Below are positions 43,425-55,327 of a DNA stretch of 64,000 nt, piece by piece. The position numbers and the translations under genes are program-made. The notes under the pieces are model-generated. The model did no database searches. It saw only the letters and a program-made list of their open reading frames with translations, and had not been told where the DNA came from. Within the stretch, counting starts at the first letter, position 1. Every line of letters starts with the position of its first letter. The DNA comes from Diabrotica undecimpunctata (taxonomy: Eukaryota; Arthropoda; Insecta; Coleoptera; Chrysomelidae). The stretch is taken from positions 124,703,411-124,767,410 of the forward strand of contig NC_092811.1 of NCBI RefSeq assembly GCF_040954645.1, read 5' to 3'.

Positions 43425-45524
43425 TTATTCATAGCCGTTCTTAACGTGAAAAACGTGTACTTTTTTACTCTTTCGATCTGCTGGCCTTCTACTGTCAAGA
43501 TTTCGTTAGTATTATGGTTGTTTTTACAAATTTTCATAAACTTCGTCTTTTTGATATTGAGCGAGAGTCCGTACTCCCTACTACACATTACTATTTTACT
43601 TATGAGTCTTTCTAGGTTTTGTAAACTATCGGCTATTAATACTGTATCATCTGCATATCTGATGTTGTAAACTAAGACTCCATTTACTCTTTAGAATAAG
43701 CGTTAAATAATAGAGGTGATATTATGCAGCCTTGCCTGATTCCTCTCTTTATTTCCATTTCTCCAGATGTCTCTTTTTCAATTCGTACTATTGCTCGCTG
43801 ATTGTAATAAAGGTTTGTTATTAGCCTTAAATCTCTTTTATCCAGTTTTTAATTTTTTAGAATTTCCATGAGTCGGTCATGTTTTACTTTATCAAACGCT
43901 TTATTGTAGTCTATAAAACAGACGTAAAGAGGACGGTTAACATCTAAACATCTCTGCGTCAGCACGTTGAAGGAGAATAGTGCCTCTCTGGTACCTATAC
44001 CATTGCGGAACCCATATTGTGTGTCACTAATATCCAGCACCAGTTTAGAGTGAATTCTGGCGTGGATAATTTTCAAGGTATGTGACATTAAGCTTATGGT
44101 TCGATAGTCACTGTACTTTTTGGCATTCACTTTCTTTGGCAAACACACAAATGCTGATGTCAAAATTTCTCTAGGAATGATTCCCGTAGTTTAGATAACG
44201 TTGAACAGTTCTATTATGTCCAGGTTTTCTCGTTGACCAACTTTAATAGCTCGCTTGATAATTCATCTGGACTGGCAGATTTATTGGTTTTTATTGAGTT
44301 TAATGCCTGATTAACCTCTGATTTGGTTATCTCTGGGCCCACATCTCTCGTTTGACTATCTACAGATGTACTAGCTTCTCTCTGGTCATGAAATAATGAC
44401 TCGATGTACTCTTCCCATCGTCGTAGTTTTTGGTCTGTCTCCAATATAATATTTCCACTTTTGTCGAGCAATATATTCGAGGTTCTTCTACTTCCTACCC
44501 CGGCTAGTTCTTTGACTTTTTTTATCTATATTAAAGTTGTCATATCTGTTTTGCAGTTCTTCTATTTCTTTACATTTTTCAGAGAAGTAGGTTTCTTTAG
44601 CCTCCCTAATTTTCCTTCTTATTTGGTTTTGAAGCTGTTTATAGCGGATCGTATTGATGGTTTTGTTTGTTCTCCTTTCATTCATCAACTCTAGAATTTC
44701 CTCGGTCATCCACTCTTTTTTCTTATATTTGGTTGTTGTACTTTCTTACTTGGTTCCAATATAGAGATGTTGAAGAATTGCCACTGCTGCTCTACGTTGC
44801 AATTATTTCTTTGGTTTCTATCTAGATTTGTGTTGATTTCGTGTTTTAGATTTTTTTTTGTTTCTTTTGAGTTTAGTTTCTGTATGTTAAATTTATTGTT
44901 GTTGCGGCTTTTGTGCGTCTTTTCTAGTTGAAGTTGAAACGTAGCAATAAGAAGACTGTGGATTAGAGGATACGTCTGCTTCTGGATATGCCTTTACTGC
45001 CTGAATTGAGTTTTGATATCTGAGATTTATTAGGATGTAGTCAATTTGATTTCTGACGATTTTGTTGTCTTTGTCAGCTGGCGATTTCCATGTATAAAGG
45101 CGTCGCTTAGGTAATTTAAAAAATGTATTTGCGGCTATAACATTATGCTCCTGGCAAAATTCTATTAGGCGATCTCTTCTGTCGTTTCTTTCACCAAGCC
45201 CATATGGTCCTACATAGCATTTTTTTTCTCCAATTTTTACATTGAACTTACCCATGATCACTGTTATATCTCTAGATAGTTAGCAACTAGTCTATACTAA
45301 CCGTAAATGTGATATTAACTGTGAAAAGCTGATCAATTGTGGATATTTTTTTCTTAAAACGGCCGTGGTATTCCTGTATTACGTCATTTTCATATGCACC
45401 AGAATTTGTTGCCAGTAATAAGTGCTATAATTGACATGGTTTTGTCTCTTTTCCTATCTGGGCCCTCTTGCTCGGGTGACCTCTTGGTAAATATTCTTAT
45501 TAGCTGTTTTTGCGGAGTGATCTT

Positions 45525-45685
45525 CAGATCTTGACATATGATAAATTAAATGTGTGGCCTGTTGTGTTGGAGTGGTGTGCTATTGCATAATAATTTTTCT
45601 CTGTTATTGAACCACTGCGATATTTGCCCTATATATTGCCCATCACATTTAAAACAATAAAGTTGGTAAATGAGATGAATTCGAT
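45525..45685 (-). pseudogene. Penelope-like GIY-YIG endonuclease remnant
   Basis: The minus strand encodes IYQLYCFKCDGQYIGQISQW, then one frame over AIAHHSNTTGHTFNLSYVKI before a stop. C-x2-C followed by YIGQ and the later H..TTGHTF block are the GIY-YIG nuclease signature of Penelope-like elements, where it nicks target DNA. The RT is absent. It lies between the 5' end of an RTE copy and an RNase H fragment. About 2 kb away is the hammerhead element, and Penelope elements are known to carry hammerheads. Confidence 0.65.
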
Positions 45686-45799
45686 TTAGAAGTTACCTAA
45701 TTGGATATGCTATTATATTTAGCAAGTTTTATTTTAGAAATTTTATTCAGCAGCTTCTGTATCTGTATCTGTAGAGTAGGGAGGGCGAGTTAAGTTTCA

Positions 45800-46640
45800 C
45801 AGCACTTAGCCCACAATTGACCCATTGTGCATCCTCCTAGGGAACTGTCACCCTTAGCTCATTGTCCATCCTGCCATTTTTAGGAAGGTGGACAAGTCAC
45901 AGTTTCGTCTTCTCGATCACACTTCCCAATATAGAGGTGTGTCTGTTAGCCCCAGTGTGTGGAGGTGTTTGCTTAGTTGACAATAACCAATTTAAAAAAC
46001 CAACTGCCAAACGTAGGTTTTTCCTGGTCATTCCCAAGTACTTCTTTGATGTTGACTCTTCAAGGTTACTTAGTGTTACCCTGGCAAGTTTACATCCTTG
46101 CCTTCTTCTCATCTTTTTACGGTTTGCGTATGGGAGTGACATTTGACAATTTCCGCGATTGTTGTAGTTGACCAACCAAAAAGATCCCCAGGTCCTAAGA
46201 GTCTTAGGCCTGCCGCCTTCCTAGATAATTGGTCAGCAATGCAGTTGCCTTTATTCCTATTGTGTCCTTTAACCCACCTCAGGATGATGGTATCACCATC
46301 CGAAGCTTGAGTTAGTGACTCGTGACACCCCATTACTAAGCCTGATCTATTTAAGATTAGTAGCGCTTGTCTGCTATCTGTGCAGATCATTATGGTCTTC
46401 CGTGCTATACCTTTTTGGGTTATCTCTTTTGCGGCTATGGAGATACCAGTCAGTTCAGTCTGAACTACGCTGGCATTTTTGCCCATACCCCACTTTATTC
46501 TTAGGTTCAGTGATCTGGAGTATATCCTGCATCCTGAGCCTTCTCTAATTTTAGAACCATAGGTGTATATGCAATAGGCATTTGTCACGTTTGTCTTCAT
46601 ATACTGTCTTGTTTCGATTTTGTAGGGTTTGTATTCAGCA
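45800..46640 (-). pseudogene. Non-LTR retrotransposon RNase H and C-terminus
   Basis: A minus-strand open frame (46109-46600) carries RNase HI: IYTYGSKIREGSG (first acidic position changed, YTDGSK expected), VVQTELTGISIAAKEI, MICTDSRQALLIL and GNCIADQLSRKAAG. After a frameshift near 46150 the frame at 45897-46175 has KKYLGMTRKNLRLAVGFLNW, typical of the terminal region before a zinc knuckle that is decayed beyond 45900. The RT is missing. It differs in wording from the other RNase H remnants here. Confidence 0.75.
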
Positions 46641-46752
46641 GCTTAATTATATTGTTAGTTGAGTCATTTAAGTAGGGTAATTTTGTTTAAATAACTAGAT
46701 ATATTGGTATGTTATCACATTCTCCGTCATAAAAGTCTGAGTTGTAAATCAG

Positions 46753-48650
46753 TTGCTTGAAAATTTTATCTTTGCAGCTGAACATGACTTAATCGTGCTA
46801 AACACATTTTACAAACTACCACCTAGACGCCTGCATACATGCAAATCACCTAGAGACAACGGAGAAGACGTTATTATAAGAAACCAAATAGACTATATAC
46901 TTATTAACACAAGATATCGAAATAGTTCCAATAGTTAATGGGCGTGAATAGAACCAAGTTAAAGAAAACGCGGAAAAACTATAAAAAAACATGACATGAG
47001 AAAACTGAAATATAGTGAAATAAAAGAAATAGTCAGCAAAACAATAAATAGAAAACTCAAAGAAATCGATAATACAGCGGAAAGCACAGAAGACAAGATA
47101 GAATCCCTTAATAAAACGATAGATGACATTAAAGACAATTTTATGAAAAACGAAGAAGGTAAGAATAAGACATGGATGACGACAGAGATTTTGCACCTGA
47201 TGGAAGAACGGAGAACAACAAGAAAGGAGGAAAACAAGAACAATAACGCTATGTATAAAACATTACAACGAGATATACAAAGAAAGATCAGAGAAGCCAA
47301 ACAGAAAAAACTGGAGAAAAAATATGCCAAGAAATCGAAATTCTACAAAGTAAATACGACGATTTCAACGTGCATAAAAAGGGTAAGAGAAATTACAGGC
47401 AAATGTAAAAACAGGAGGGTAAGTAAACTTGTTAATGACAACGAAGAGGTAATCGTAATGGAAAAATTACATACGAAATTTATTTTTTTTAGAAAGGGAG
47501 AACTCCAGGACCAGACGGAGTACAGTATGAGTTTCTTAAACATCTTGAAGATGAATCTATAAGAATAAGAATCATCATCAGCCCATAGTCGACCACTGCT
47601 GAACATAGGCCTCCTCGAAAAACCTTCATTCAGATCTATCTTGCGCTGCTGCAATCCAGTTGGTACAAATCGTCTTTATGTCGTCAGTTCATCTTGTGGG
47701 TGGTCTTCCCGGGTTTCGTCTATCCGCTTTCGGTCTCCACTCCAAGATTTTTTTAGTCCATCTATTATCCTTCATTCTAGCGACGTGTCGCTAGAAGAAT
47801 ACTATGTAAAATCTTCAATAATATCTATGACACAGGCAATATTCCAAAAGATTGGCTAGTTTCAGAATTTATTACGTTACCAAAGAAACAGGAAGCGAAA
47901 AAGTGAGGAGAATATAGGCTAATAAGTCTAATAAGACATACACTAAAACTTTTTCTTAAAATTATACTTAAAATATACAAGGTATGAGAGAAAGAATATA
48001 AGACATATAGTTTGAATTCATGAAAGGCGTAGGTACGAGAGATGCACTGTTTAGTCTACAGGTATTATTCCAAAGATGCAGAGATATGACTTGCGATATC
48101 TACACCTGCTTTGTGGACTACCAAAAAGCATTTGACACAGTTTAACACCGAACAATGATGGATGTTCTAGCAAAAGCCCAAATAGATGATAAGGACTGGC
48201 GTATAATACAAAATTATTACTGGAACCAAAAGCCACAATAAGAACAAAACCGACGGAAGCGATCCAGATTCTGCGAGGCGTTAGACAAGGATGTATACTT
48301 TCACCTGTATTATTCAACCTATATTCAGAGAAAATATTAAGTGAAGCCTTGGAAAATTGCGAGCATGGAATCCTTTTAAATGGGGAACGCCTAAACAACA
48401 TCCGTTATGCAGATGACACCGTTATTTGTGCAGATAGTTTAAATAGTTTACAGCAACTAATAAACAAAGTAAATTATGTAAGTGAAAGATTTTAACAACA
48501 AGTAAACATATTAAAAACTAAATTTATGGTCATCAGCAAAAATAAAATTAGAGAATAAAGAGAAACGGCACTAAATACAGATTATAGTCTATAGCCGGAA
48601 TGATCGCCACTATTCGAAACGAATAGGCACCAAAAGAAGAAGAATTTTAC
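46753..48650 (+). pseudogene. RTE/BovB-type copy on the plus strand, internally deleted
   Basis: It starts in the endonuclease (AEHDLIVLNTFYKLPPRRLH, RNQIDYILINTRYRNS), then a charged linker (46996-47500) and GPDGVQYEFLKHLEDESI. It is interrupted at about 47571-47800 by an opposite-strand RTE tail and continues IYDTGNIPKDWLVSEFITLP, CFVDYQKAFDTV (motif A), RGVRQGCILSPVLFNLYSEK (motif B), NIRYADDTVICADSLNSL (catalytic) and TKFMVISKNKI. Thumb and C-terminus are then deleted, joining directly to the last residues of the 3' end and a GAAGAAGAA tail at about 48635-48648. Many stops. Confidence 0.85.
47571..47800 (-). mobile_element. RTE 3' tail inserted in opposite orientation
   Basis: The minus strand encodes DGLKKSWSGDRKRIDE, then PTGLQQRKIDLNEGF and a TCATCATC-type (plus-strand ATCATCATCAG) 3' end near 47571. 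This corresponds to the last roughly 75 residues of the RTE family at 23.3 and 25 kb. A weak 7-bp aagaata may be its target duplication (about 47564-47570 and 47797-47803). Confidence 0.65.
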
Positions 48651-50109
48651 TACATATTTTTGAATAACGGCCATCCTAATACATATCTCTGGAACATCTC
48701 TGGAATATTGAGTCATACTGCACATTTCCTTGAAAAAATTATCTAATTTACCACCTTGAAAAAGTTTTCTTTCGTTCCATGTCCTGATTTATAATTTTCT
48801 TAAATCCATATAGCTCCTGTGTCCCTGTATTCGGTCGATTTTTTAATAATTCATTGGAAATAAACTAAAAAGAGTTGTTCTTCCAAATTTTTCAGCAAAA
48901 ATTATACCGTTATCAGAACAGTCAATCGGGATAACCGGCCCGTTGGATTTCGTTTCACATGGCCATGTCAGCAAACACTGAACTGTGCACTTGAAAGGTT
49001 GATATAAAAGAGAATACCGACTTCGAGTACGTATTTCCGTCCAAATACAGCCAGAGAGAGTCGAGATAACTGCGATTTACTATAATTGCATCTGCGTCTG
49101 TAGAATTATGCCAGATAATTCAGCTTTATTTTAGACAGGATGTATTTATAGGGAAGGCCTCACGATAAAGTAATTTTCTAATGTCTTTAGACAATATTAA
49201 TACAGAAATCATTAAATATAGTGAGGAACAAGATCTATGTGAAATTTTAAAAACCAACCTACTAGTAATCCGATATTGATACCTGTATGTGTAAAAAAAA
49301 ACCAAAATCATATTTCGATCCCTTTTGCGTCGCCAAGTAATACAGTATAAGTAAAAGTTTATGATCGGTATGGACCTTATGTGAGATGGAGCGAGAAACA
49401 CCTGTTTAAATAGAGAGAGGTATATTAGGCTCACCCTTTATATTGACGAAAATGCAAAACTTATTGGTTTTATTTGACCTGTTGTCTTTCTAGCATTTGA
49501 CCAATGTTCTAAGATAATCAAATTTGGGCGAAATGATTAAAATGGCAGCTTACTGTTTTTTATTGGGAATATGCCACAATTTTACTTTACAATAAGTGTA
49601 ATTTAACATTTTGATTTCCACTTCGAAAATCGTTTTATATAAATAAAATTTATTCATGGTTCCTATTTTAAGTACGATTTCCAAATTGGAAATCTAAATA
49701 TCAAAATAAGCTTATTTTAAAGTCACATTGTGCCTTATTCCGAATAAAAATAATAAACTGCATTATGACGCCATAATAAAAAAGCTTCATACAAAATTAT
49801 TTGGCAACGTCGCAATGTAAAAGTAAGGAAACTTTGATTTTTACTGTAATAACGAGTAGAGGTGGATCGTTGACGTTTTTATCGTTAACGCAACTGAACC
49901 ATTTTTCGTAAACAAGTAACGTTAAATTATTCAACTAGTTGATTGTTTAACAGTAGTTTCAAGTAAGAGAGTACATAAACAAACATATTGGTTATTATCG
50001 TTTATGTGTATATGTATTGAAGTGAAAGAAACTAATGGAAGGAGGATATATTTATTATAACTTGAAAAATAAATTAAACAATACAAATAGTAGATTGTAC
50101 TTAAATTTA
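48651..50109. other. Spacer; possible hAT terminus near 49857
   Basis: Mostly unrecognised AT-rich DNA. TAGAGGTGGATCGTTGACG at 49857 resembles a hAT end (CAGAGGTG...) and could be the 3' terminus of the transposase remnant that follows. Confidence 0.35.
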
Positions 50110-50830
50110 CATTACACGGTATTATTAAATCGCGAATCGTCCAAATTGACATATAAAAACATAAATTTTTCCAGTTTACTTGTTGTTAACCGTGTTCTTC
50201 TTTTATTTAAAATTAAACCAGATTTTGAACATGTGTTCATAAGGACCAGATGGCTACAATATTACAATATTTTATGAATATAGTGGTTAAGTTAGGATAT
50301 ACATGGCGATGGTTCTTTCACCACTGCAATGGACAGTTCCAATCTCCGTTCGACATTTTTTTGGGTAATATATCATCAGACAAATACATATCGACTTCTT
50401 ATATAGCTCTCGATACAGGTGTACGTTTAAATGAGTCATGTCCAATTAATTCATCAAGAATACACAGCTTAAGTCACCTTTATCTGTTTCTTTTTCTTGT
50501 ACTGGTTGATTTTCAATAGTACAATCTTCTTTTTCTTTAATTATAGAAGTAACCAGCTTCTTAACTCTTTCTTTTGTTTCTTAGGTTCATTTTTATCAGA
50601 AAATCCCTGCATTTTAAATCGTAAATCCATAAATGTACATAATGACAATGTGCCACTCTGTTCTATCCCTCTAAATCTTTCTGCTAACCCGATTTTCGTA
50701 ATTGTACTAGGCCGAAATCGGCCTCGAAGGCGCATAAATCAACAAATAATGGTCAACGGCATAAAAATGCAGAAGGCAAAATGGGAAATAATTGTAAAAT
50801 TGTGGTAGAATGGTAGTAAGTAATACAGCG
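50110..50830 (-). pseudogene. hAT transposase C-terminus (ZBED1/4-like)
   Basis: Minus-strand pieces in order: IEQSGTLSLCTFMDLRFKMQ (the A..LDPRFK helix), a Glu/Lys-rich spacer, EVDMYLSDDILPKKMSNGDW with WWKNHRHVYPNLT (second W is a stop) and CNIVAIW of the dimerisation domain. Then come SGPYEHMFK and KSGLILNKRRTRLTTSKLEK to LDDSRF. This is the full hAT C-terminal signature in about four frame pieces. It is the third distinct hAT family in the window. The N-terminal part is missing, replaced upstream by BEL/Pao debris. Confidence 0.85.
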
Positions 50831-51087
50831 AAAGAATGACATTTTTCGCATGTGAAAAAATTGAACATACTGGGGGCTGGCGAGAAGAGTTACGCCACTG
50901 GGATAGGGTATTAAATATTTACTTGGAGAACGAGGATAAACCAGTATATATTAGAGACATTGTTGTAAAAACTAAGATAACTAAGAACTATTTAAAATCT
51001 AGAGAAACTATATACATATTTGGCGGAAAGCGCCACTCTTGTTTAAATGGTAACCTAGATTTCTTTATTAACCTAAGGTATTCGCAA

Positions 51088-51245
51088 TTAGGTGTAGATA
51101 CACCTGTTTGAGTAAGAGAATCCTTGCCTGGGAGCAATTCGATTAATTTTGCCAGAGGCTAGAGGAGTGGGGGAGTCTTTATCTTTGGTTAGCATAACAT
51201 CACCTGTCCTTAAAGGATCAGTAGCGATGTTCCACTTCCTACTAC
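51088..51245 (-). pseudogene. BEL/Pao retrotransposon integrase C-terminus
   Basis: A minus-strand frame ending at a stop at 51088-51090 reads SSRKWNIATDPLRTGDVMLT, then KDKDSPTPLASGKINRIAP. This is the R.KW...N...GD.VL...D..P...W..G.I pattern at the end of BEL/Pao Pol proteins. The rest of Pol is absent. Confidence 0.6.
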
Positions 51246-51379
51246 TTTGTCATAGTGGCATATCCGATACAAGTAGTGGAAGTGTCAGGCATCTGGGAAA
51301 TGGAATTTTATATATTAATTGGAATGTATCCAATGATTTCCAATCCGAGATCAATAGGTGATTCAGTATTTCACTGTCC

Positions 51380-51643
51380 CAGTCCCAATCCCCTAAAAAA
51401 CATAAAGCATCCATATTTTTCATAAGTAATATCTACTTCTTCACTTTCTAGAATAGTTTCGTCGCCAGCCAGGTTTTCCAAAGCATCCAAACACGATTTA
51501 TAAGCTGCCCTAAGCTGAGTAATATATTCTCTGATTCTACAATTAGAGAGGCCTTGTGCATTAGAACTAAGAACGTTCGCAATTCTGGCGATATTTTTTT
51601 GTAAAACGTGCATCGCACAAAAATATTCTGCAATTTCTGCCAT
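51380..51643 (-). pseudogene. Possible BEL/Pao Gag N-terminus
   Basis: A frame starts MAEIAEYFCAMHVLQKNIAR and continues CRIREYITQLRAAYKSCLDA, ILESEEVDITYEKY. The short helical repeats with R...L...Y....D are reminiscent of BEL/Pao Gag N-termini. It lies 5' of the integrase tail on the same strand, so the pair may be one element with nearly all of gag-pol deleted. No flanking LTRs could be found. Confidence 0.35.
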
Positions 51644-51759
51644 TTTTAGTTGGAGTATATTATAGTTAAATAGAATATAATAAGAGTGTATCAGACAGAG
51701 ATGAATAATAAAGAGAATAAAACCTAGCGACCCTTGGAAAGAGTACAAAGAGCAGAGAG

Positions 51760-53125
51760 AGAAATATGTATATATAAGAGTGTAATGAGATTATCAATTT
51801 CTTCTTTTATTGTGTGGAAAATCTATTTGATATTGTGAATTTAATTTAAATTAACACTAATAGAGATAATTGTTAGTTAAGTAAAGCAATTAATATGCTT
51901 TCTAAGAAGAGAGCAATATTTGAATAAAGCAATTATTATGCTAGGGATTAAAGTCTGCTGACAATATCAGCGGGGAATTCTTGTAAAAATTTATTATTCA
52001 GAACAAAAGGCCAAAGTATTTACCTAGACATGTATCTAGACGAAACGTGAACAAATATCTTAAAGTATAAAGTGGTCTTAATATATCCCAGGCATATAAA
52101 AGGCAATATAATAGTTTTATAAAATATTCTAACATTGAAGAGTTTTCCAAATAGCATATATGTACTTTGTCTCTCTTGAACATTCATATTATTTGACTTA
52201 GAACGTATTGGCGTATCACCGACGATATGGCGTAGAAAAGTATAAAACTTATAACATATTTGTCGTATACTTTGTATCTGCTACGACTCTTTCTAAACAC
52301 CACTGACCTACATTCATGTGTCACTTCAATATACTCGCTGCATAACTTAGATGCTTATTTAATAATTCACCAGATTTACTCAAGCACATACTTGGCCTCG
52401 GCATTGCCAGTTTGCTTGAAAAAAAGTTTTATGGCACAGCAGAAAATTTTAATATGAGGTCCTTCAAAGCTCCGCTTGGGCGTTTAAGGGTTAACTTAGG
52501 GATGAGAGGAGAAAGGAGCAGAAGAGATAGGATTCAATATAACAAACTTTCTTATATATACGGCGTGTAAAAAAGTAATGTAATTTGCTAGGATTTCGAT
52601 TACTGATAGCTTTATAAAAAGATTTTTAGGACGACAGTCAAAATATTACATTCAGTTTCTTGTATTGTGTTTATTAGAATAATATGATTTGACCAGGAGC
52701 TTTTTTAGTAAAGATTCGAATAGAGCGGATAATTATACCCGACGACAACGTTATACTACATTTTCTAATATAATATATTTTTATATTTTCAATTTTTTTT
52801 ATTTTCCTTTTGACATTATAGTTGGCAATTTACCTCCCAGGAAATTAACCAGAGATAGCTTCAGAATTAAACAGATCGAAAGATCTAAAGAAGTAGTAGA
52901 AGAAGAAGAAGAAGACACTATAAAGTATATAGGAATGGTTTCAGAAAAATGCATACAACTAACATCTATCTATATAAAAGGCTAGGACGACAAGTCACAC
53001 TGTTTGTCCGGTAGGGTAACTACGCCACCTAAGAAAGAAATCTGAACTACCACCATTTGACATTTCACTCATATTTTGTTCTTGAAATGATTCCTGTCAA
53101 GTATTTACGTTCATTTTAAAATATT
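51760..53125. other. Spacer without recognisable features
   Basis: AT-rich, no motif or repeat pair recognised. Confidence 0.4.
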
Positions 53126-53186
53126 TGTATAAAATAAAATATACTAAATTAATAAAATAAAATAAAATAAAATTGAATAAAATAAA
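53126..53186. repeat. (AAAAT)n-like simple repeat
   Basis: Runs of ATAAA/AAAAT units directly beside the 3' end of the minus-strand RTE copy. Confidence 0.8.
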
Positions 53187-54848
53187 TCCTCTTCTTCTTT
53201 TGGTGCCTATCCTCTGTGGATGTTGGCAATCACGTTGGTCCATACAACTTTGTTGACAGCTGCTCTAAATAGATGTATGGTAGTCATTCCTGCCACTGTC
53301 TGATGTTCTTCAACCACGATGTTCTTCTGCGCCCTTGAGATCTTTTGCCTTCTATCTTGCCTTGTAAAATTAGTTAATACTTGTGTAATTGTGCATCACA
53401 TGCCCTAAGTATGTCATCTTTCTGATTTTCACGATACGCATAATTTCCAGATATTTATTCATATGTTGGGTCACGGTGTTGTTTGTAACATGATGGATAT
53501 AGGAAATTCTGAGCAAGCGGCGGTAGCACCACATTTCGAAGGCTTCTAATCGTTTGGATGTTGCCTCCGTCAAGGTCCAGGCTTCGACTCCATATAAAAG
53601 GGTAGAAAATACATAGCATCTCAAGACTCGTGTTCTTATATCAATGTTCAGGTGCATACTACATAAAATCTTCCTGAGGCGATTGAAGGCAGCTCTCGCC
53701 TTTTCTATACGACATTTTATTTCCTGTGAGTGGTCCCATTCCTTATTTAGGTTGCATCCAAGGTATGTAATTTTGTCGATTATTTTCAAGGGTTCATTAT
53801 TAGCTGTGAATTGGTGCTGTATTACGTCGTTTTTAATTACTACAAGAATTTTGGTCTTCTTACAGTTTAATTTCATGCCATATCTGTTACAGACTTCCAC
53901 TACACGGTCTATTATTGTTTGCAGATCCCCCGCATTATCAGCAATCAAAACCGTATCATCCGCATATTTTAAATTGTTTATGATTTCACCATTGATTTTT
54001 ATACCTTCTCTTAAACCATCAATAGCTTTCCTGAACAGCATTTTCGAGTAAGTATTGAACAACGACGGTGATAAAATGCAGCCCTGACGTATTTACCGTT
54101 TTATCATGAATTCTTGTGAGGTTTCGTTGTCTACTCGTACAGTTGCTCTTTGTTGTAAGTATAAATTTTTAATTAGGCGTAAATTATGTCATCAATACTA
54201 GATTCTTTCAGTATATGAAATAATTTTTGATGTTGCACAATGTCAAACGCTTTTTCAAACTCTATAAAGCATGCGTAGACTTCGCAATTTATGTCTCGAG
54301 CTCTTTGTATCAATACTTGTATGGAAAATAGGGCCTCTTGTATTCCCAGTCCGCTTCTAAACCCAAACTGAACACTGCTAATGTTTTCTTTAAGTTTTCT
54401 GTATATGCGGGGGTAAATAACAGAAAGAAGGATTTTGAGTGCATGGCTCAATAAGCTTATAATTCTGTAATCAGAGCATCTGGTGGCATTTGCCTTTTTT
54501 TTGATTTAGTAGACTCGTTAGGAGTGTGAGTTGGTTATTTTCAAAAAGGTTTAATATTTCAGCTTGTATGTTATCAGATCCAGGTACTTTGTTGGTTTTT
54601 AGTCTTTTTATTGCAATGTTACTTCACTGAGCGTTATTTCTGGTCCTAAACATCCAGAAACACTGACTTCTGTCTCTTGGTCTTTCTTGAATAATTCTTC
54701 CATGTATTGCCTCCATCTCTCAACTATTCTCTCATTTTCGTAGAGCAGATTGTTGTGCTCTAGTCTTAACTTATGACTTCGTGATCCGTTTTCCACCGCT
54801 AAGTTTTTGATCTTTTTATGTAGGTTAAAAGTGTCATGCTTCTGTTCT
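53187..54848 (-). pseudogene. RTE copy E, 3' half (RT)
   Basis: The 3' half of an RTE element split by copy D. The minus strand begins at the break with KHDTFNLHKKIKNLAVENGS, then ERWRQYMEELFKKDQETEVS, FGFRSGLGIQEALFSIQVLI, VYACFIEFEKAFDIVQH (motif A), IRQGCILSPSLFNTYSKMLF (motif B), NLKYADDTVLIADNAGDL (catalytic), and a 230-codon open frame to RMTYLGHVM-type sequence. It ends in a GAAGAAG tail near 53190. It has at least four frame breaks. Its 5' half is at 57887-58980. Confidence 0.88.
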
Positions 54849-54865
54849 TCTTCTTCTTCAGTGCT

Positions 54866-55327
54866 TTATCCGGTCCGGATGTTGGCGATCATCAAGGCTA
54901 TCATGGTTTTGTTAACTGCTCTGCGAAACAGCTCCGCTGAGGTCATCCCAAACCATTGTCGGAGATTTTTCAACCACGAGATACGACGGCGTTCCGGTCC
55001 TCTTCTGCCAAATACTTTACCCTGCATAACAAGTTGAAGAATTCGATATTTTTCTTCGTTCCGCATCACGTGGCCGAGGTACTCAAGCTTACGTTGTTTA
55101 ATTAAATTAAGCACTTCTTTTTCTTTTGTCATGCGCTGTAGGACCTCAACGTTGGTGACATGGTCCACATAAGATATTTTTAGTATCCTTCTGTATATCC
55201 ACATCTCGAAGGCTTCGATTCGTTTTTCAGTGGCTTGCGTCAGTGTCCAGGCTTCAACTCCATATAGTAACACTGGAAGAACGTAGCACCTCACTATCCG
55301 CATCTTAGTTCCCAAACTGAGCATCAC
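54866..55327 (-). pseudogene. RTE copy D, C-terminal domain
   Basis: The frame starts LGTKMRIVRCYVLPVLLYGV, then EAFEMWIYRRILKISYVDHV, KLEYLGHVMRNEEKYRILQL, RRISWLKNLRQWFGMTSAEL and IALMIANIRTG to the stop. It is the thumb/connection region following the RT and is frame-shifted relative to the RT ORF at about 55305-55327. Confidence 0.88.

Larger units (their letters stand above)
42930..43454 (-). mobile_element. Retrozyme-like element: hammerhead-bearing 122-bp direct repeats, 13-bp target duplication
   Basis: Direct repeats at 42935-43056 and 43332-43453 differ at 4 of 122 positions and lie 397 bp apart, so the insert is one 397-bp unit plus one extra repeat. The 13-bp gtgtactttttta is duplicated perfectly at 42917-42929 and 43455-43467. 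Deleting the insert and one copy rejoins the RTE frame as KKYT-YLGTL. There is no coding frame. Each repeat carries a minus-strand type I hammerhead. Plant and animal retrozymes have this organisation: small circular RNAs cleaved by hammerheads and reverse-transcribed by another element's enzyme. Confidence 0.85.
42350..45280 (-). pseudogene. RTE/BovB-type retrotransposon copy, endonuclease to 3' end
   Basis: The minus-strand copy is interrupted by the 525-bp hammerhead element at 42930-43454. From 5' to 3': late endonuclease domain (MGKFNVKIGEKK with the catalytic Asp changed to Lys, GLGERNDRRDRLIEFCQEHN, KRRLYTWKSPADKDN, RNQIDYILINLRYQN), a coiled linker (44214-44709), then RT DYRTISLMSHTLKIIHAR, QYGFRNGIGTREALFSF, VCFIDYNKAFDKV, RGIRQGCIISPLLFN, NIRYADDTVLIADS. 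The C-terminus is RIMRISWVDRVTNNEVLRRI. The 5' half of the endonuclease is absent. Several frameshifts. The endonuclease resembles the one captured in the mammalian CFDP2 gene from BovB. Confidence 0.9.

Noticed and set aside
42930..43454. Interpretation of the 122-bp repeats as LTRs of an LTR retrotransposon
   Set aside because: No TG...CA ends, no primer-binding site or polypurine tract seen, and a 13-bp duplication is too long for an integrase product.
50836..51111. 91-codon plus-strand open frame as a host gene
   Set aside because: Its right end runs antisense over the BEL/Pao integrase tail and no domain is seen.
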